From Comamonas testosteroni TK102 (GTDB taxonomy: Bacteria; Pseudomonadota; Gammaproteobacteria; Burkholderiales; Burkholderiaceae_C), in the NCBI RefSeq assembly GCF_000739375.1, contig NZ_CP006704.1, positions 4,836,001 to 4,900,000 of the forward strand: 64,000 nucleotides of DNA. The letters are read 5' to 3'. The position numbers and the translations under genes are program-made. A model generated the notes under the pieces. It was given only the letters and a program-made list of their open reading frames with translations. It ran no database searches and was not told the origin of the DNA. Shown here piece after piece: positions 55,585 to 63,063 of this stretch; position 1 is the stretch's first letter; each line of letters starts with the position of its first letter.

Positions 55585-55622
55585 AAAAGCGCGGCATCCA
55601 CATCGGAAGCCGCGCTTTTTTG
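55585..55622. terminator. Bidirectional terminator between mltB-like gene and greB
   Basis: AAAGCGCGGC and GCCGCGCTTTTTT arms with A-runs and T-runs on both sides, between convergent genes. Confidence 0.8.
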
Positions 55623-55634
55623 CAGCTCGTGCAC

Positions 55635-56201
55635 TCAGGAACGTGCTGCAGGCTGCGGATAGCTGACGTCCAGAATCTCCAGCATGCGCACACCGGCCGG
55701 CGTGGGCAAGGCCACCTCGTCGCCCACGCGCGCCTTGAGCAGCGCGCGCGAAACCGGTGCAATCCAGCTGACCTGGTTCTGCGCGCTGTCCGCCTCGTCA
55801 ATGCCCATGATGGTGATGGTGCGCTCCACGCCCTCATCATCGACATAGCTGACCGTGGCGCCGAAAAAGACCTGGTCGCTGCCCGCATGCACGGCAGGAT
55901 CGACCACCTCGGCGATTTCCAGTCTCTTGGTGAGAAAGCGGATGCGGCGGTCGATCTCGCGCAGACGCTTTTTACCGTAGAGATAGTCGCCGTTCTCTGA
56001 GCGGTCGCCGTTGCTGGCTGCCCAGTGCACGATCTCCACGATCTTGGGGCGCTCGTTGTCGATCAGATCCAGCAGCTCGTCCTTGATGCGCTGGTAGCCC
56101 TGAGGCGTGATGTAGTTCTTGCCGCCGGTGGGCAATGGCGGCAGAGCGCCGACGTCGTCATCGTCGTCGCCGTCCGATTCTTTGGTGAAAGCCTTGCTCA
56201 T
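55635..56201 (-). CDS. greB: Transcription elongation factor GreB
   Basis: 188 aa. An acidic N-terminal extension (DGDDDDDVG) precedes the coiled coil and C-terminal FKBP-like domain: NYITPQGYQRIKDELLDLID, HWAASNGDRSENGDYLYGKKR and GDEVALPTPAGVRMLEILD. It rescues backtracked RNA polymerase by stimulating transcript cleavage. The start at 56201 is certain: further upstream the open frame runs through tRNA-Arg. Confidence 0.95.
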   Translation of the reverse strand: MSKAFTKESDGDDDDDVGALPPLPTGGKNYITPQGYQRIKDELLDLIDNERPKIVEIVHWAASNGDRSENGDYLYGKKRLREIDRRIRFLTKRLEIAEVVDPAVHAGSDQVFFGATVSYVDDEGVERTITIMGIDEADSAQNQVSWIAPVSRALLKARVGDEVALPTPAGVRMLEILDVSYPQPAARS

Positions 56202-56261
56202 GAGGCCGATCTTCACACAGATCCGCGCCTGCCTTGGCCAGCCCCTGTCAAAGTCCGAAAA

Positions 56262-56297
56262 CGAAAAAGCCTCAGAACTTTGCAGTTCTGAGGCTTG
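56262..56297 (-). terminator. Terminator of tRNA-Arg copy 1
   Basis: AAGCCTCAGAACT pairs with AGTTCTGAGGCTT and is followed by T's on the minus strand. Confidence 0.85.
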
Positions 56298-56302
56298 TCG
56301 TT

Positions 56303-56379
56303 TGGTGCGGCTGGCAGGAATCGAACCCACGACCCCTTGGTTCGTAGCCAAGTACTCTATCCAGCTGAGCTACAGCCGC
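56303..56379 (-). tRNA. tRNA-Arg (ACG), copy 1
   Basis: A 77-base cloverleaf: acceptor GCGGCTG pairs with CAGCCGC, the anticodon stem-loop CTTGGCTACGAACCAAG has anticodon ACG, the T-arm GTGGGTTCGATTCC and CCA are encoded. A TATAAT lies about 10 bases upstream, at 56390-56395 on the minus strand. Confidence 0.96.
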
Positions 56380-56485
56380 TAAGCCTCGAATTATATACAG
56401 ATTTAGGAGCCGCTCGGTGGAAACCCGGATTTTTCTTCAAAGACATCCAGCACCGGCAATCCTGCCGCCACAGGCAAGGCAGAAA

Positions 56486-56521
56486 CGAAAAAGCCTCAGA
56501 ACCTTTCAGTTCTGAGGCTTG
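56486..56521 (-). terminator. Terminator of tRNA-Arg copy 2
   Basis: Same stem as copy 1 with a slightly altered loop (GAAAGG instead of GCAAAG), on the minus strand. Confidence 0.85.
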
Positions 56522-56526
56522 TCGTT

Positions 56527-56603
56527 TGGTGCGGCTGGCAGGAATCGAACCCACGACCCCTTGGTTCGTAGCCAAGTACTCTATCCAGCTGAGCTACAGC
56601 CGC
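56527..56603 (-). tRNA. tRNA-Arg (ACG), copy 2
   Basis: Apparently identical to copy 1 and offset by 224 bp, with its own terminator and the same promoter-proximal TCGAATTATATA region. The two form a tandem duplication of about 140 bp. Confidence 0.96.
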
Positions 56604-56868
56604 TAAGCCTCGAATTATATACTTATTTTCAGGCCTGTGGAAAAGTCTTCCAGAAATTTCAGATCCCGCGCGCTGCTTCGGGACTGCAACCACATGAAAA
56701 GCCTGATTCCAAGCAAATGCATATGCGCTAATCTTGGGCGTTGAAGCCGGGTGCCAGCAAGCTGCTGGCGGCCCCTGCGATGCCGCGTTCATGGGCCCCG
56801 AAGAACCAGACCCCGCGCATCGGGGCAGCCGGTCGCCGCGCGCTGCGGCAGTGCATTCAGAACCATCA

Positions 56869-58392
56869 ATGACGACAGACAGACAACCGGCATCGCCTTC
56901 CATTCCTCCATCCGTGGCCATGTGGGAGCAGCTGTTTCGCCGCAGTGCCAGGCCCTCCCTGAGCCTTCAGGGTCAGATTCGCGAGATGCTGGTCGATGCC
57001 ATCCTGACCGGCATTCTCGCGCCTGGCGACGCCGTTCCATCGAGTCGCGAGCTGGCCAAGCTGCTGGGCGTGGGCCGCATCACCGTGGTCATGGCCTACC
57101 AGCAGCTGACCGAGGAGGCCTTCTTGCTGAGCCGCGAGAGAAAAGGCCATTTCATCCATCCCGACGTGCTGCAGGGCCGCACGGCCGAACGCATGCCGGG
57201 AGGCGGCAGGAGCTCGGACGCCGAGGCGCATACCGACTGGTCGCGCCGCCTGTGGCTGCGTCCCAGCCAGCAGCGCAGCATCGTCAAGGAAGACGACTGG
57301 CAGCGGTTTCCCTATCCATTTCTCTACGGCCAGTTCGACAAGGACTTGTTTCCCACGGCCGCCTGGCGCGAGTGCTGCCTCAAGTCCCTGGGCGTGCTGG
57401 ACATCCGCATGTGGGCACCCGATCACATCACGCGCGACGACGACAGCCTCATCCAGCAGGTGCAGACCAAGATCCTGCCGCGCCGCGGCGTCTGGGCCTC
57501 GCCCGACGAGATCATCATCACCGTCGGCGCCCAGCATGCGCTGTACATGGTGGCCGATCTGCTGATGCGCGAAGGCACCTGCGTCGGCATCGAGGACCCC
57601 TGCTACCCCGATGCGCGCAATATCTTCAGCAGCCGCACCTCGCAGGTCATTGCTATCGGCGTGGATGGCGATGGACTGCCCATCGTCCCGGCCATGCGCA
57701 AGCTCGAGTACCTCTACGTCACGCCCAGCCACCAGTGCCCCACCGGCGTCACCATGCCGCTGGAGCGGCGCGAAGCCTTGCTGGAGGCCGCACAAAAGCA
57801 CGATCTCATCATCATCGAGGACGACTACGAAAGCGAAAGCAGCTTCGATGAACAGCCCATCCCGGCGCTCAAAAGCCTGGACCGCAACAACCGCGTGATC
57901 TATATCGGCAGCCTCTCCAAATGCCTGGCACCGGGCCTGCGCGTGGGCTATATCGTGGCTCCGCCCGAACTGATCAAGGAACTGCGCGCGCTGCGCCGCC
58001 TCATGATCCGCCACCCTTCCACCTTCATTCAGCGCACATTGGCCATGTTCATCTCGCTGGGTCATTACGAGGCCCAGCTGCGCCGCCTCGGCCAGGCCCA
58101 GAAGGAGCGTCATGCCGAGCTGACGACGGCCATGGCCCGCCACTTGCCCCAATGCCGCATCACCCCCGTGCGTGGCGGTGGCTCGTGCTGGGTGCAACTG
58201 CCGGACCACATACCCGCCCAGGCACTGGCGCGCGAGGCCGCCGAGCATGGGGTGCTGATCGAGCCCGGCGATGTGTTCTTCACTTCTCCCCGCAACACGG
58301 GCAACTTCATCCGCCTGGGCTACCAGTCCATTCCTGCGGCACAGATCGCCCAGGGCATCAAGGCCCTGGCGCAGGCCATGCAGCGCATGTAG
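56869..58392 (+). CDS. tauR: MocR family regulator (GntR HTH fused to aminotransferase), TauR-like
   Basis: 507 aa. N-terminal winged helix (LSLQGQIREMLVDAILTG, VPSSRELAKLLGVGRITVVM) joined to a type I aminotransferase domain with PLP-lysine 351 in YIGSLSKCLAPGLRVGY. Such regulators sense amino compounds with PLP. Taurine genes and two TauR-like sites nearby (60585 and 62851) suggest it is TauR, the taurine activator; a GabR-like role is the alternative because an amino-acid permease is its convergent neighbour. The start at 56869 gives a normal length. Confidence 0.85.
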   Translation: MTTDRQPASPSIPPSVAMWEQLFRRSARPSLSLQGQIREMLVDAILTGILAPGDAVPSSRELAKLLGVGRITVVMAYQQLTEEAFLLSRERKGHFIHPDVLQGRTAERMPGGGRSSDAEAHTDWSRRLWLRPSQQRSIVKEDDWQRFPYPFLYGQFDKDLFPTAAWRECCLKSLGVLDIRMWAPDHITRDDDSLIQQVQTKILPRRGVWASPDEIIITVGAQHALYMVADLLMREGTCVGIEDPCYPDARNIFSSRTSQVIAIGVDGDGLPIVPAMRKLEYLYVTPSHQCPTGVTMPLERREALLEAAQKHDLIIIEDDYESESSFDEQPIPALKSLDRNNRVIYIGSLSKCLAPGLRVGYIVAPPELIKELRALRRLMIRHPSTFIQRTLAMFISLGHYEAQLRRLGQAQKERHAELTTAMARHLPQCRITPVRGGGSCWVQLPDHIPAQALAREAAEHGVLIEPGDVFFTSPRNTGNFIRLGYQSIPAAQIAQGIKALAQAMQRM

Positions 58393-58395
58393 GAA

Positions 58396-58430
58396 TGCAA
58401 AAAGCCCCGGCCTTGCGGTCCGGGGCTGTG
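58396..58430. terminator. Shared terminator between tauR-like gene and permease
   Basis: AAAAAGCCCCGG on the left pairs with CCGGGGCT on the right; on the minus strand the T-run follows the stem, so it mainly ends the permease transcript. Confidence 0.75.
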
Positions 58431-58443
58431 CTTGACGGAAGCC

Positions 58444-59880
58444 TCAGTTCTTGCGCAGCTTGGGCGGTGCCAGCTCGTCGAGCAGGTTCTCGGGATTCAC
58501 CCCGCGCCGCAGCGTCTGGCGCACGCCATAGGCAATCAGCAGGATGCACAGGCTGGCCACTCCCAGTGCCAGCGGCGTGCGCTGCTCGGGGATAAAGCCC
58601 ATGGCCACCACGATGGACAGCATGCCCACAATCGCCAGCCAGGTCAGGTAAGGAAAGCACCACATGCGCACCTTGAGCAGATGCGGCGCTTCGCGCTCCA
58701 GACGCGAGCGCAGGCGCAGCTGGGAGATCGCGATCAGGATGTAGACAAAGATGGCCACCGTGCCGTAGGAGTTCACGAGAAAGGCGAATACCTTGTCGGG
58801 AGACAGATAGGACATGACGATGGCGCCGTAGCCGAACAAGGTGGCCACCAGGATGGCGTACACGGGCACGCCGTTGCGGCTGACCTGGGCCAGCACCTTG
58901 GGCGCATCGCCGCGTCGCGTCAGCGCAAACAGCATGCGCGAAGAGGCATAAAGCCCGGAGTTGAGCGCCGACAGCACGGCCGTCAGCACCACGGCATTCA
59001 TGATCTGGGCGGCCGCCGGCACGCCCATGGCATCGAGAGCGCTGACATAGGGCGTGGACATGCCGTTGGAGTTCCACGGCACCAGGCAGGCCACCAGCAG
59101 CACCGATCCCACATAGAACACCAGCACGCGCAGGATGACCGAATTCGTGGCCTTGGCCACGGCCTTCTGTGGCTCAGCAGTCTCGGCCGCAGCAATCGTC
59201 ACGATCTCCGCTCCGAAATAGAAGCCGGTCGCGGCCACGGCCCCCGTGAGCACCGGAACAATGCCGTTGGGCATGAAGCCGCCGTTCTGGCTCAGATTGG
59301 CGACATGCATTCCGCCGCCGCCCGGTGTCAGGCCCAGCACATAGACGCCGGCGATGAACAGAAACACCACGATGGCGGCCACCTTCACGGATGCCAGCCA
59401 GAACTCGCACTCGCCAAAGGATTTGACCGAAACCAGATTGGTCAGCGTCATCATGACCAGCAGGACAAGACTGATGCTCCAGGCCGGCACGTCGGGCAGC
59501 CAGTAGCGCACCAGCTCGGCCCCCGCCACCGCTTCGATGGCCACGACGATGACCCAGAAATACCAGTACATCCAGCCCGTCAGAAACCCCGCCAGCTGCC
59601 CCACGGCAGGCCGGTCGCGCCAGGCTTCACGGGCGTACTCGTAAAACGAGCCGCCTGTCATGGAGCAGGCCATCTCGCCCAGCATGCGCATCACCAGCAC
59701 CACCAGCAGGCCGGTGATCAGAAAAGAGATGACGGCTGCCGGCCCGGCCGACTTGATGACCACGCCGCTGCCGACGAACAGCCCGGCTCCGATGACGCCG
59801 CCCAGAGCAATCATGGTCATGTGCCGCTGTTTGAGGCTGTGCGACAGCCCGTCCGGCGACGAATGCGGATTTCCAATCAT
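58444..59880 (-). CDS. Amino acid permease (APC superfamily, GABA permease type)
   Basis: 478 aa, about 12 transmembrane segments. The N-terminus LKQRHMTMIALGGVIGAGLF and the following FVGSGVVIKSAGPAAVISFL are the amino-acid transporter signature. GGSFYEYAREAWR and the GabP-like WMYWYFWVIVVAIEAVAGAE follow. Start at 59880 preceded by AGGAGAC. It is downstream of the TauX-like gene on the same strand with a 189-bp gap, and could carry taurine or another amino compound. Confidence 0.9.
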   Translation of the reverse strand: MIGNPHSSPDGLSHSLKQRHMTMIALGGVIGAGLFVGSGVVIKSAGPAAVISFLITGLLVVLVMRMLGEMACSMTGGSFYEYAREAWRDRPAVGQLAGFLTGWMYWYFWVIVVAIEAVAGAELVRYWLPDVPAWSISLVLLVMMTLTNLVSVKSFGECEFWLASVKVAAIVVFLFIAGVYVLGLTPGGGGMHVANLSQNGGFMPNGIVPVLTGAVAATGFYFGAEIVTIAAAETAEPQKAVAKATNSVILRVLVFYVGSVLLVACLVPWNSNGMSTPYVSALDAMGVPAAAQIMNAVVLTAVLSALNSGLYASSRMLFALTRRGDAPKVLAQVSRNGVPVYAILVATLFGYGAIVMSYLSPDKVFAFLVNSYGTVAIFVYILIAISQLRLRSRLEREAPHLLKVRMWCFPYLTWLAIVGMLSIVVAMGFIPEQRTPLALGVASLCILLIAYGVRQTLRRGVNPENLLDELAPPKLRKN

Positions 59881-60069
59881 TTTTGTCTCCTGTCTTGCCG
59901 GCATGGGAATACCGGTCGCCACGGCTTTATGTATCGGGTCGTGCCTTGCCGCTCGTGCAGGCCGCTGCCGTGGTCGTTCAGTTATCTGCTTGAAAATTGT
60001 CGTGAGAAGCCCTGCGTGCAACGCCTCCCACCGTAAGGCAAGAAGGTGCGCACGCAGGCCCGCCGTGTG

Positions 60070-60468
60070 TCAGGAAAGCGCCACTGGAGGACGATCCTTG
60101 CGGTAGGCGTTCTTGACGGCGATCTTGCCGTTGCGGAACGTGAACACATCGACCATGCGAGCTTCCACACGCAGGCCGTCGGCCTTGGTGCCTTTGAAGG
60201 TGCTTTCAGAAACGCCGCGCGCTCCCTGGACAAAATGCTCTCCATCCACCCAGGCAGCATCGGGAAATGCCTGCCAGGCCAGCTGAAAGCCCTCGCGCAC
60301 GGCTTCACGGCCCACAAAACTGCGGCCCATCAGATCGGGGCCGGCTACGGCATGGAACTCGCATTCATCGGCCATGAAGTCCATCAGTGCATCGATGTCA
60401 TGGCGATTCCACGCCTCGGAAAAACGCGCCAGGAACTGGACATCGGGTTGGGATTCTTGTTTGCTCAT
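60070..60468 (-). CDS. tauX: NTF2-like protein, probable taurine dehydrogenase small subunit
   Basis: 132-residue SnoaL/NTF2 fold protein: FSEAWNRHDIDALMDFMADE, FVGREAVREGFQLAWQAFPD, and DVFTFRNGKIAVKNAYRKDR at the C-terminus. The family annotated as TauX in taurine dehydrogenase TauXY has this fold and length. Its divergent neighbour is a TauY-like oxidoreductase, which supports the call. Alone it would only be called a SnoaL-like protein. A TauR-type site lies about 120-150 bp upstream. Confidence 0.72.
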   Translation of the reverse strand: MSKQESQPDVQFLARFSEAWNRHDIDALMDFMADECEFHAVAGPDLMGRSFVGREAVREGFQLAWQAFPDAAWVDGEHFVQGARGVSESTFKGTKADGLRVEARMVDVFTFRNGKIAVKNAYRKDRPPVALS

Positions 60469-61077
60469 AGGTTCTCCAGATTGCTGTCATTTCTTGGGTT
60501 CCGGCCCTTGCAGAAGCGGCCGCCCGGGATCGAAAAATGCCTGAAATTCCGATGGCTCATCGTAGGTAGCACCGGCTCCGGTTCGTAGAACCAGTTACCG
60601 GCAATCGTTAAGTCCAAGGCCTTGGTGCTTCACGGCGCTGGGTCCTCGAGAAACGACGGCAGCGCGCGCGGCAGCTGCCCTGAACGAACCCGTTTCTCCT
60701 CTGGAAGCAGCACTCTGCCGCTGCGCTTGCGGATGCAGGCCCAAGCCATGGGCAAGCGCTTCTGATCCCGCTTCAGTTAGGTGAAAACGATAGGAGAACA
60801 CCGGCAGTCGCTGCAGGGGTATCGCAGTCGGCGGCGCGAAAGCGGACTGCCCGAAGATCCGCTTCCCGTGCCCGGGGCTCGGATCGCATGAGCCGTGGGT
60901 GCGCTGGCTCCATCAAAACCTGCGCCGTGGCCCTAACCAGCCGCGCAAGGGGCTGGCTATGCTGCTCTGGACACCGCAAGCAGTGGCCTGCAACGGCATC
61001 TGCATTGACTTTGCGTCCATCCATTCCATCGCCATAGAACGCCGCGTCAAACGCAGCCACACCAGGAGACGATCGCC
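60469..61077. other. Divergent promoter region between tauX-like and tauY-like genes
   Basis: 609 bp without a credible gene. It contains the TauR-like site at 60585-60617 directed towards tauX. The rest shows no further exact site; a weak CTGG-type pair near 60927-60960 has the wrong spacing. Confidence 0.6.
60585..60617 (-). promoter_or_regulatory. TauR-like direct-repeat site upstream of tauX
   Basis: Read on the minus strand: TTGGACTTAA, 13 bases, CTGGTTCTAC. The first half differs by one base from the CTGGACYTAA element I recall for TauR in Rhodobacter. Both spacing and spacer ends (CGATT..., ...AA) match the site at 62851-62883. Confidence 0.65.
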
Positions 61078-62499
61078 ATGAAAGCCGAGGACATCCGCCC
61101 CAGCCACCTGAACCCGTACGACCCGCAATACGACCCTCTGGTTGCGCGAAATCCCGGACATGGCGCTGGCTACGCTCCGACCTACTGGGTTGGGACGGCA
61201 GGCCGGCCGCCCGACGACGATGGCCCGGTCTGCGGCGACATGGAAGCCGATGTAGTCATCGTCGGCTCGGGCTTCACGGGCCTGTCCACCGCCCTGTTTC
61301 TCGCCCGCGAGCATGGCATCCGCGCGGTGGTTCTCGAAGCCAACCAGAGCGCATGGGGCTGCACCAGCCGCAACGGCGGCCAGGGCCAGAATGCCAGCGG
61401 CCGCCTCTATCGCTCCCAATGGATAGAGCGCTGGGGTAAGGACGTGGCCCTGAAGCTGGACGCGGAAATCCGTGAAGGCTTCGACACCTTCAAGAACCTG
61501 GTGGCCGAGTTTCCCGAATGCGAGCCGCAGCCAGGAGGGCATCTGTATATTGCCCACCGAGACAGAAAGATGGATTTTCTGCGCAACGAGACCCGCGTCA
61601 TGCGCGAAGTCTTCGGCTATGACGCCCGCATACTCAGCGTCGATGCCGTGCGCCGCGACTATGTCGACGACGCCGACTGCCGTGGCGCGATGCACGAGCC
61701 CGACGGCATTGGCGTGCATCCGCTCAAGCTGGCGTTCGGCTATCTGCGCAAGGCCCGCGAGCTGGGAGTGAAGGTGCACCCCGCCAGCCCGGTGCTGGGC
61801 ATGGAGACACGCAACGGCGTCCACTACCTCCGGACACCGGGCGGCACGGTCAAGGCACGCGCCGTCGGCTTTGCCACCGGCGGCTATACCAGCAACGGCC
61901 TGCACCCCAGCCTGCGCTCGAAGATCATGCCGATTCTCTCGAACTCCCTGGTCACCCGGCCCCTGACTGAAGAAGAGCTGGCAGCCACCAACTTCAAGAC
62001 CACGCAGGTCATCACCGACACCCGTACCCTGCGCTTTTATTACCGCAAGCTGCCCGACAACCGCGTGCAGATCGGCAGCCGCAGCGCTATCACCGGCGCC
62101 GATGCGCCCAATCCGGTCCATATGGCCAAGCTGGTCGAGGGCCTGCACCACAAGTTCCCGGCCCTCAGGGGAATCCAGGTCGACTACTCCTGGTGGGGCT
62201 GGGTCGACGTGAGCCACGACATGATGCCGCGCATCACCCAGCCCGATCCCGCAGAGAACGTCTTCTATGCGGTCGGCTATGGCGGCAATGGCGTGTCGTT
62301 TTCTGCGCATGCAGGCCGGCGCATGGCGCAGCGCATCGCAGGCCAGAAGAACAAGGCTTTCGAGTTGCCAATCTACAACTCATCGCTCGAATATCCGAAT
62401 GTGTTCAATATGGTGCGCTCGGAGGCATTTGCACCATTTCGCCGCATGGGCCAGCGCTTTCTCTACCACTGGTATCACATGAACGACGAGAAGAACTGA
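61078..62499 (+). CDS. tauY: FAD-dependent oxidoreductase, probable taurine dehydrogenase large subunit
   Basis: 473 aa of the DAO family. The dinucleotide fold VVIVGSGFTGLSTALFLARE starts near residue 59, followed by CTSRNGGQGQNASGRLYRSQ and the C-terminal FYAVGYGGNGVSFSAHAGRR. Relatives include gamma-glutamylputrescine oxidase (PuuB) and TauY. TauXY converts taurine to sulfoacetaldehyde and ammonia with electrons to cytochrome c. Context (MocR regulator, TauX-like gene, tauA) favours TauY; PuuB remains the alternative. Confidence 0.8.
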   Translation: MKAEDIRPSHLNPYDPQYDPLVARNPGHGAGYAPTYWVGTAGRPPDDDGPVCGDMEADVVIVGSGFTGLSTALFLAREHGIRAVVLEANQSAWGCTSRNGGQGQNASGRLYRSQWIERWGKDVALKLDAEIREGFDTFKNLVAEFPECEPQPGGHLYIAHRDRKMDFLRNETRVMREVFGYDARILSVDAVRRDYVDDADCRGAMHEPDGIGVHPLKLAFGYLRKARELGVKVHPASPVLGMETRNGVHYLRTPGGTVKARAVGFATGGYTSNGLHPSLRSKIMPILSNSLVTRPLTEEELAATNFKTTQVITDTRTLRFYYRKLPDNRVQIGSRSAITGADAPNPVHMAKLVEGLHHKFPALRGIQVDYSWWGWVDVSHDMMPRITQPDPAENVFYAVGYGGNGVSFSAHAGRRMAQRIAGQKNKAFELPIYNSSLEYPNVFNMVRSEAFAPFRRMGQRFLYHWYHMNDEKN

Positions 62500-62532
62500 C
62501 CCTTCCAGGCGCCGTGCGGCCGCACGCAACGA

Positions 62533-62563
62533 AGAGCACCTTCCACCAGGAAGGTGCTTTTTT
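62533..62563 (+). terminator. Rho-independent terminator of the tauY-like gene
   Basis: AGCACCTTCC and GGAAGGTGCT arms with an ACCA loop and a seven-T tail. Confidence 0.85.
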
Positions 62564-62850
62564 TCATGCTATCCACGGATGCGGTGCAGCGCCCCCCGGG
62601 CGCCCCGGCCACAGGAAAAATCCGCCCCTCTGGCACACATATTGCGCAAGCATTCATGCCTCCTGGACAGCCCAATCCTTCCGCCTCTGTCTGCGATCAG
62701 TGAATACACCTAAGCCCATGCAGACACCGAAAAAGCGCCTTCCACCAGGGTTGAGATATCCCGCGCAAGCCGCGCCCTGCAAGGCTTTGCCATGCACGGT
62801 CGCGGTGCACGCCAACCCATGCTGCGCGCACCATCCAGGACCGTGCGCGA

Positions 62851-62883
62851 CTGGACCTAACGATTCACATCAACTGGCCCTAC
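62851..62883 (+). promoter_or_regulatory. TauR-like direct-repeat site upstream of tauA
   Basis: CTGGACCTAA, 13 bases, CTGGCCCTAC, about 180 bp before the tauA start. The first half is an exact match to CTGGACYTAA, reported (from memory) as the TauR element in Rhodobacter. Its partner is at 60585-60617. Confidence 0.7.
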
Positions 62884-63063
62884 AGGCTGCGCAAGGTTGC
62901 TCACTACGATCCGCTGAGAAAGCTCTTTGAGCCTCGCGATGCGGCTTTCAACCGGTTCAGCCAGAAGCGGGAATGGGAAAGCAAGCCAGCAAGAGTGAGC
63001 ACAGCAAGGGTTCTCTGGTCGAAGACTTCCACCGATATCGCTCTAACCATGGAGAAATTGGCA

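Larger units (their letters stand above)
62500..63063. other. Intergenic region upstream of tauA
   Basis: 564 bp. Left part: terminator of the tauY-like gene. 62851-62883: TauR-like site. The tauA frame stays open back to about 62836, but there is no start codon with a ribosome binding site before 63049, so this is not treated as coding. An echo of the terminator stem (GCGCCTTCCACCAGGG) occurs near 62735. Confidence 0.55.

Noticed and set aside
56496..56921. Open frame reading through tRNA-Arg copy 2 on the minus strand
   Set aside because: It translates a structural RNA gene; the peptide string around VVGSIPASRTK is a well-known annotation artefact from tRNA genes.
60927..60960. Third TauR-like site facing the tauY-like gene (GTGGCCCTAA ... 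CTGGCTAT)
   Set aside because: The half-site spacing is 3 bp longer than in the two good sites and the second half is weak.
62836..63063. N-terminal extension of tauA in the open upstream frame
   Set aside because: The frame is open, but there is no start codon with a ribosome binding site and a normal signal peptide begins at 63064; the TauR-like site lies inside this stretch.
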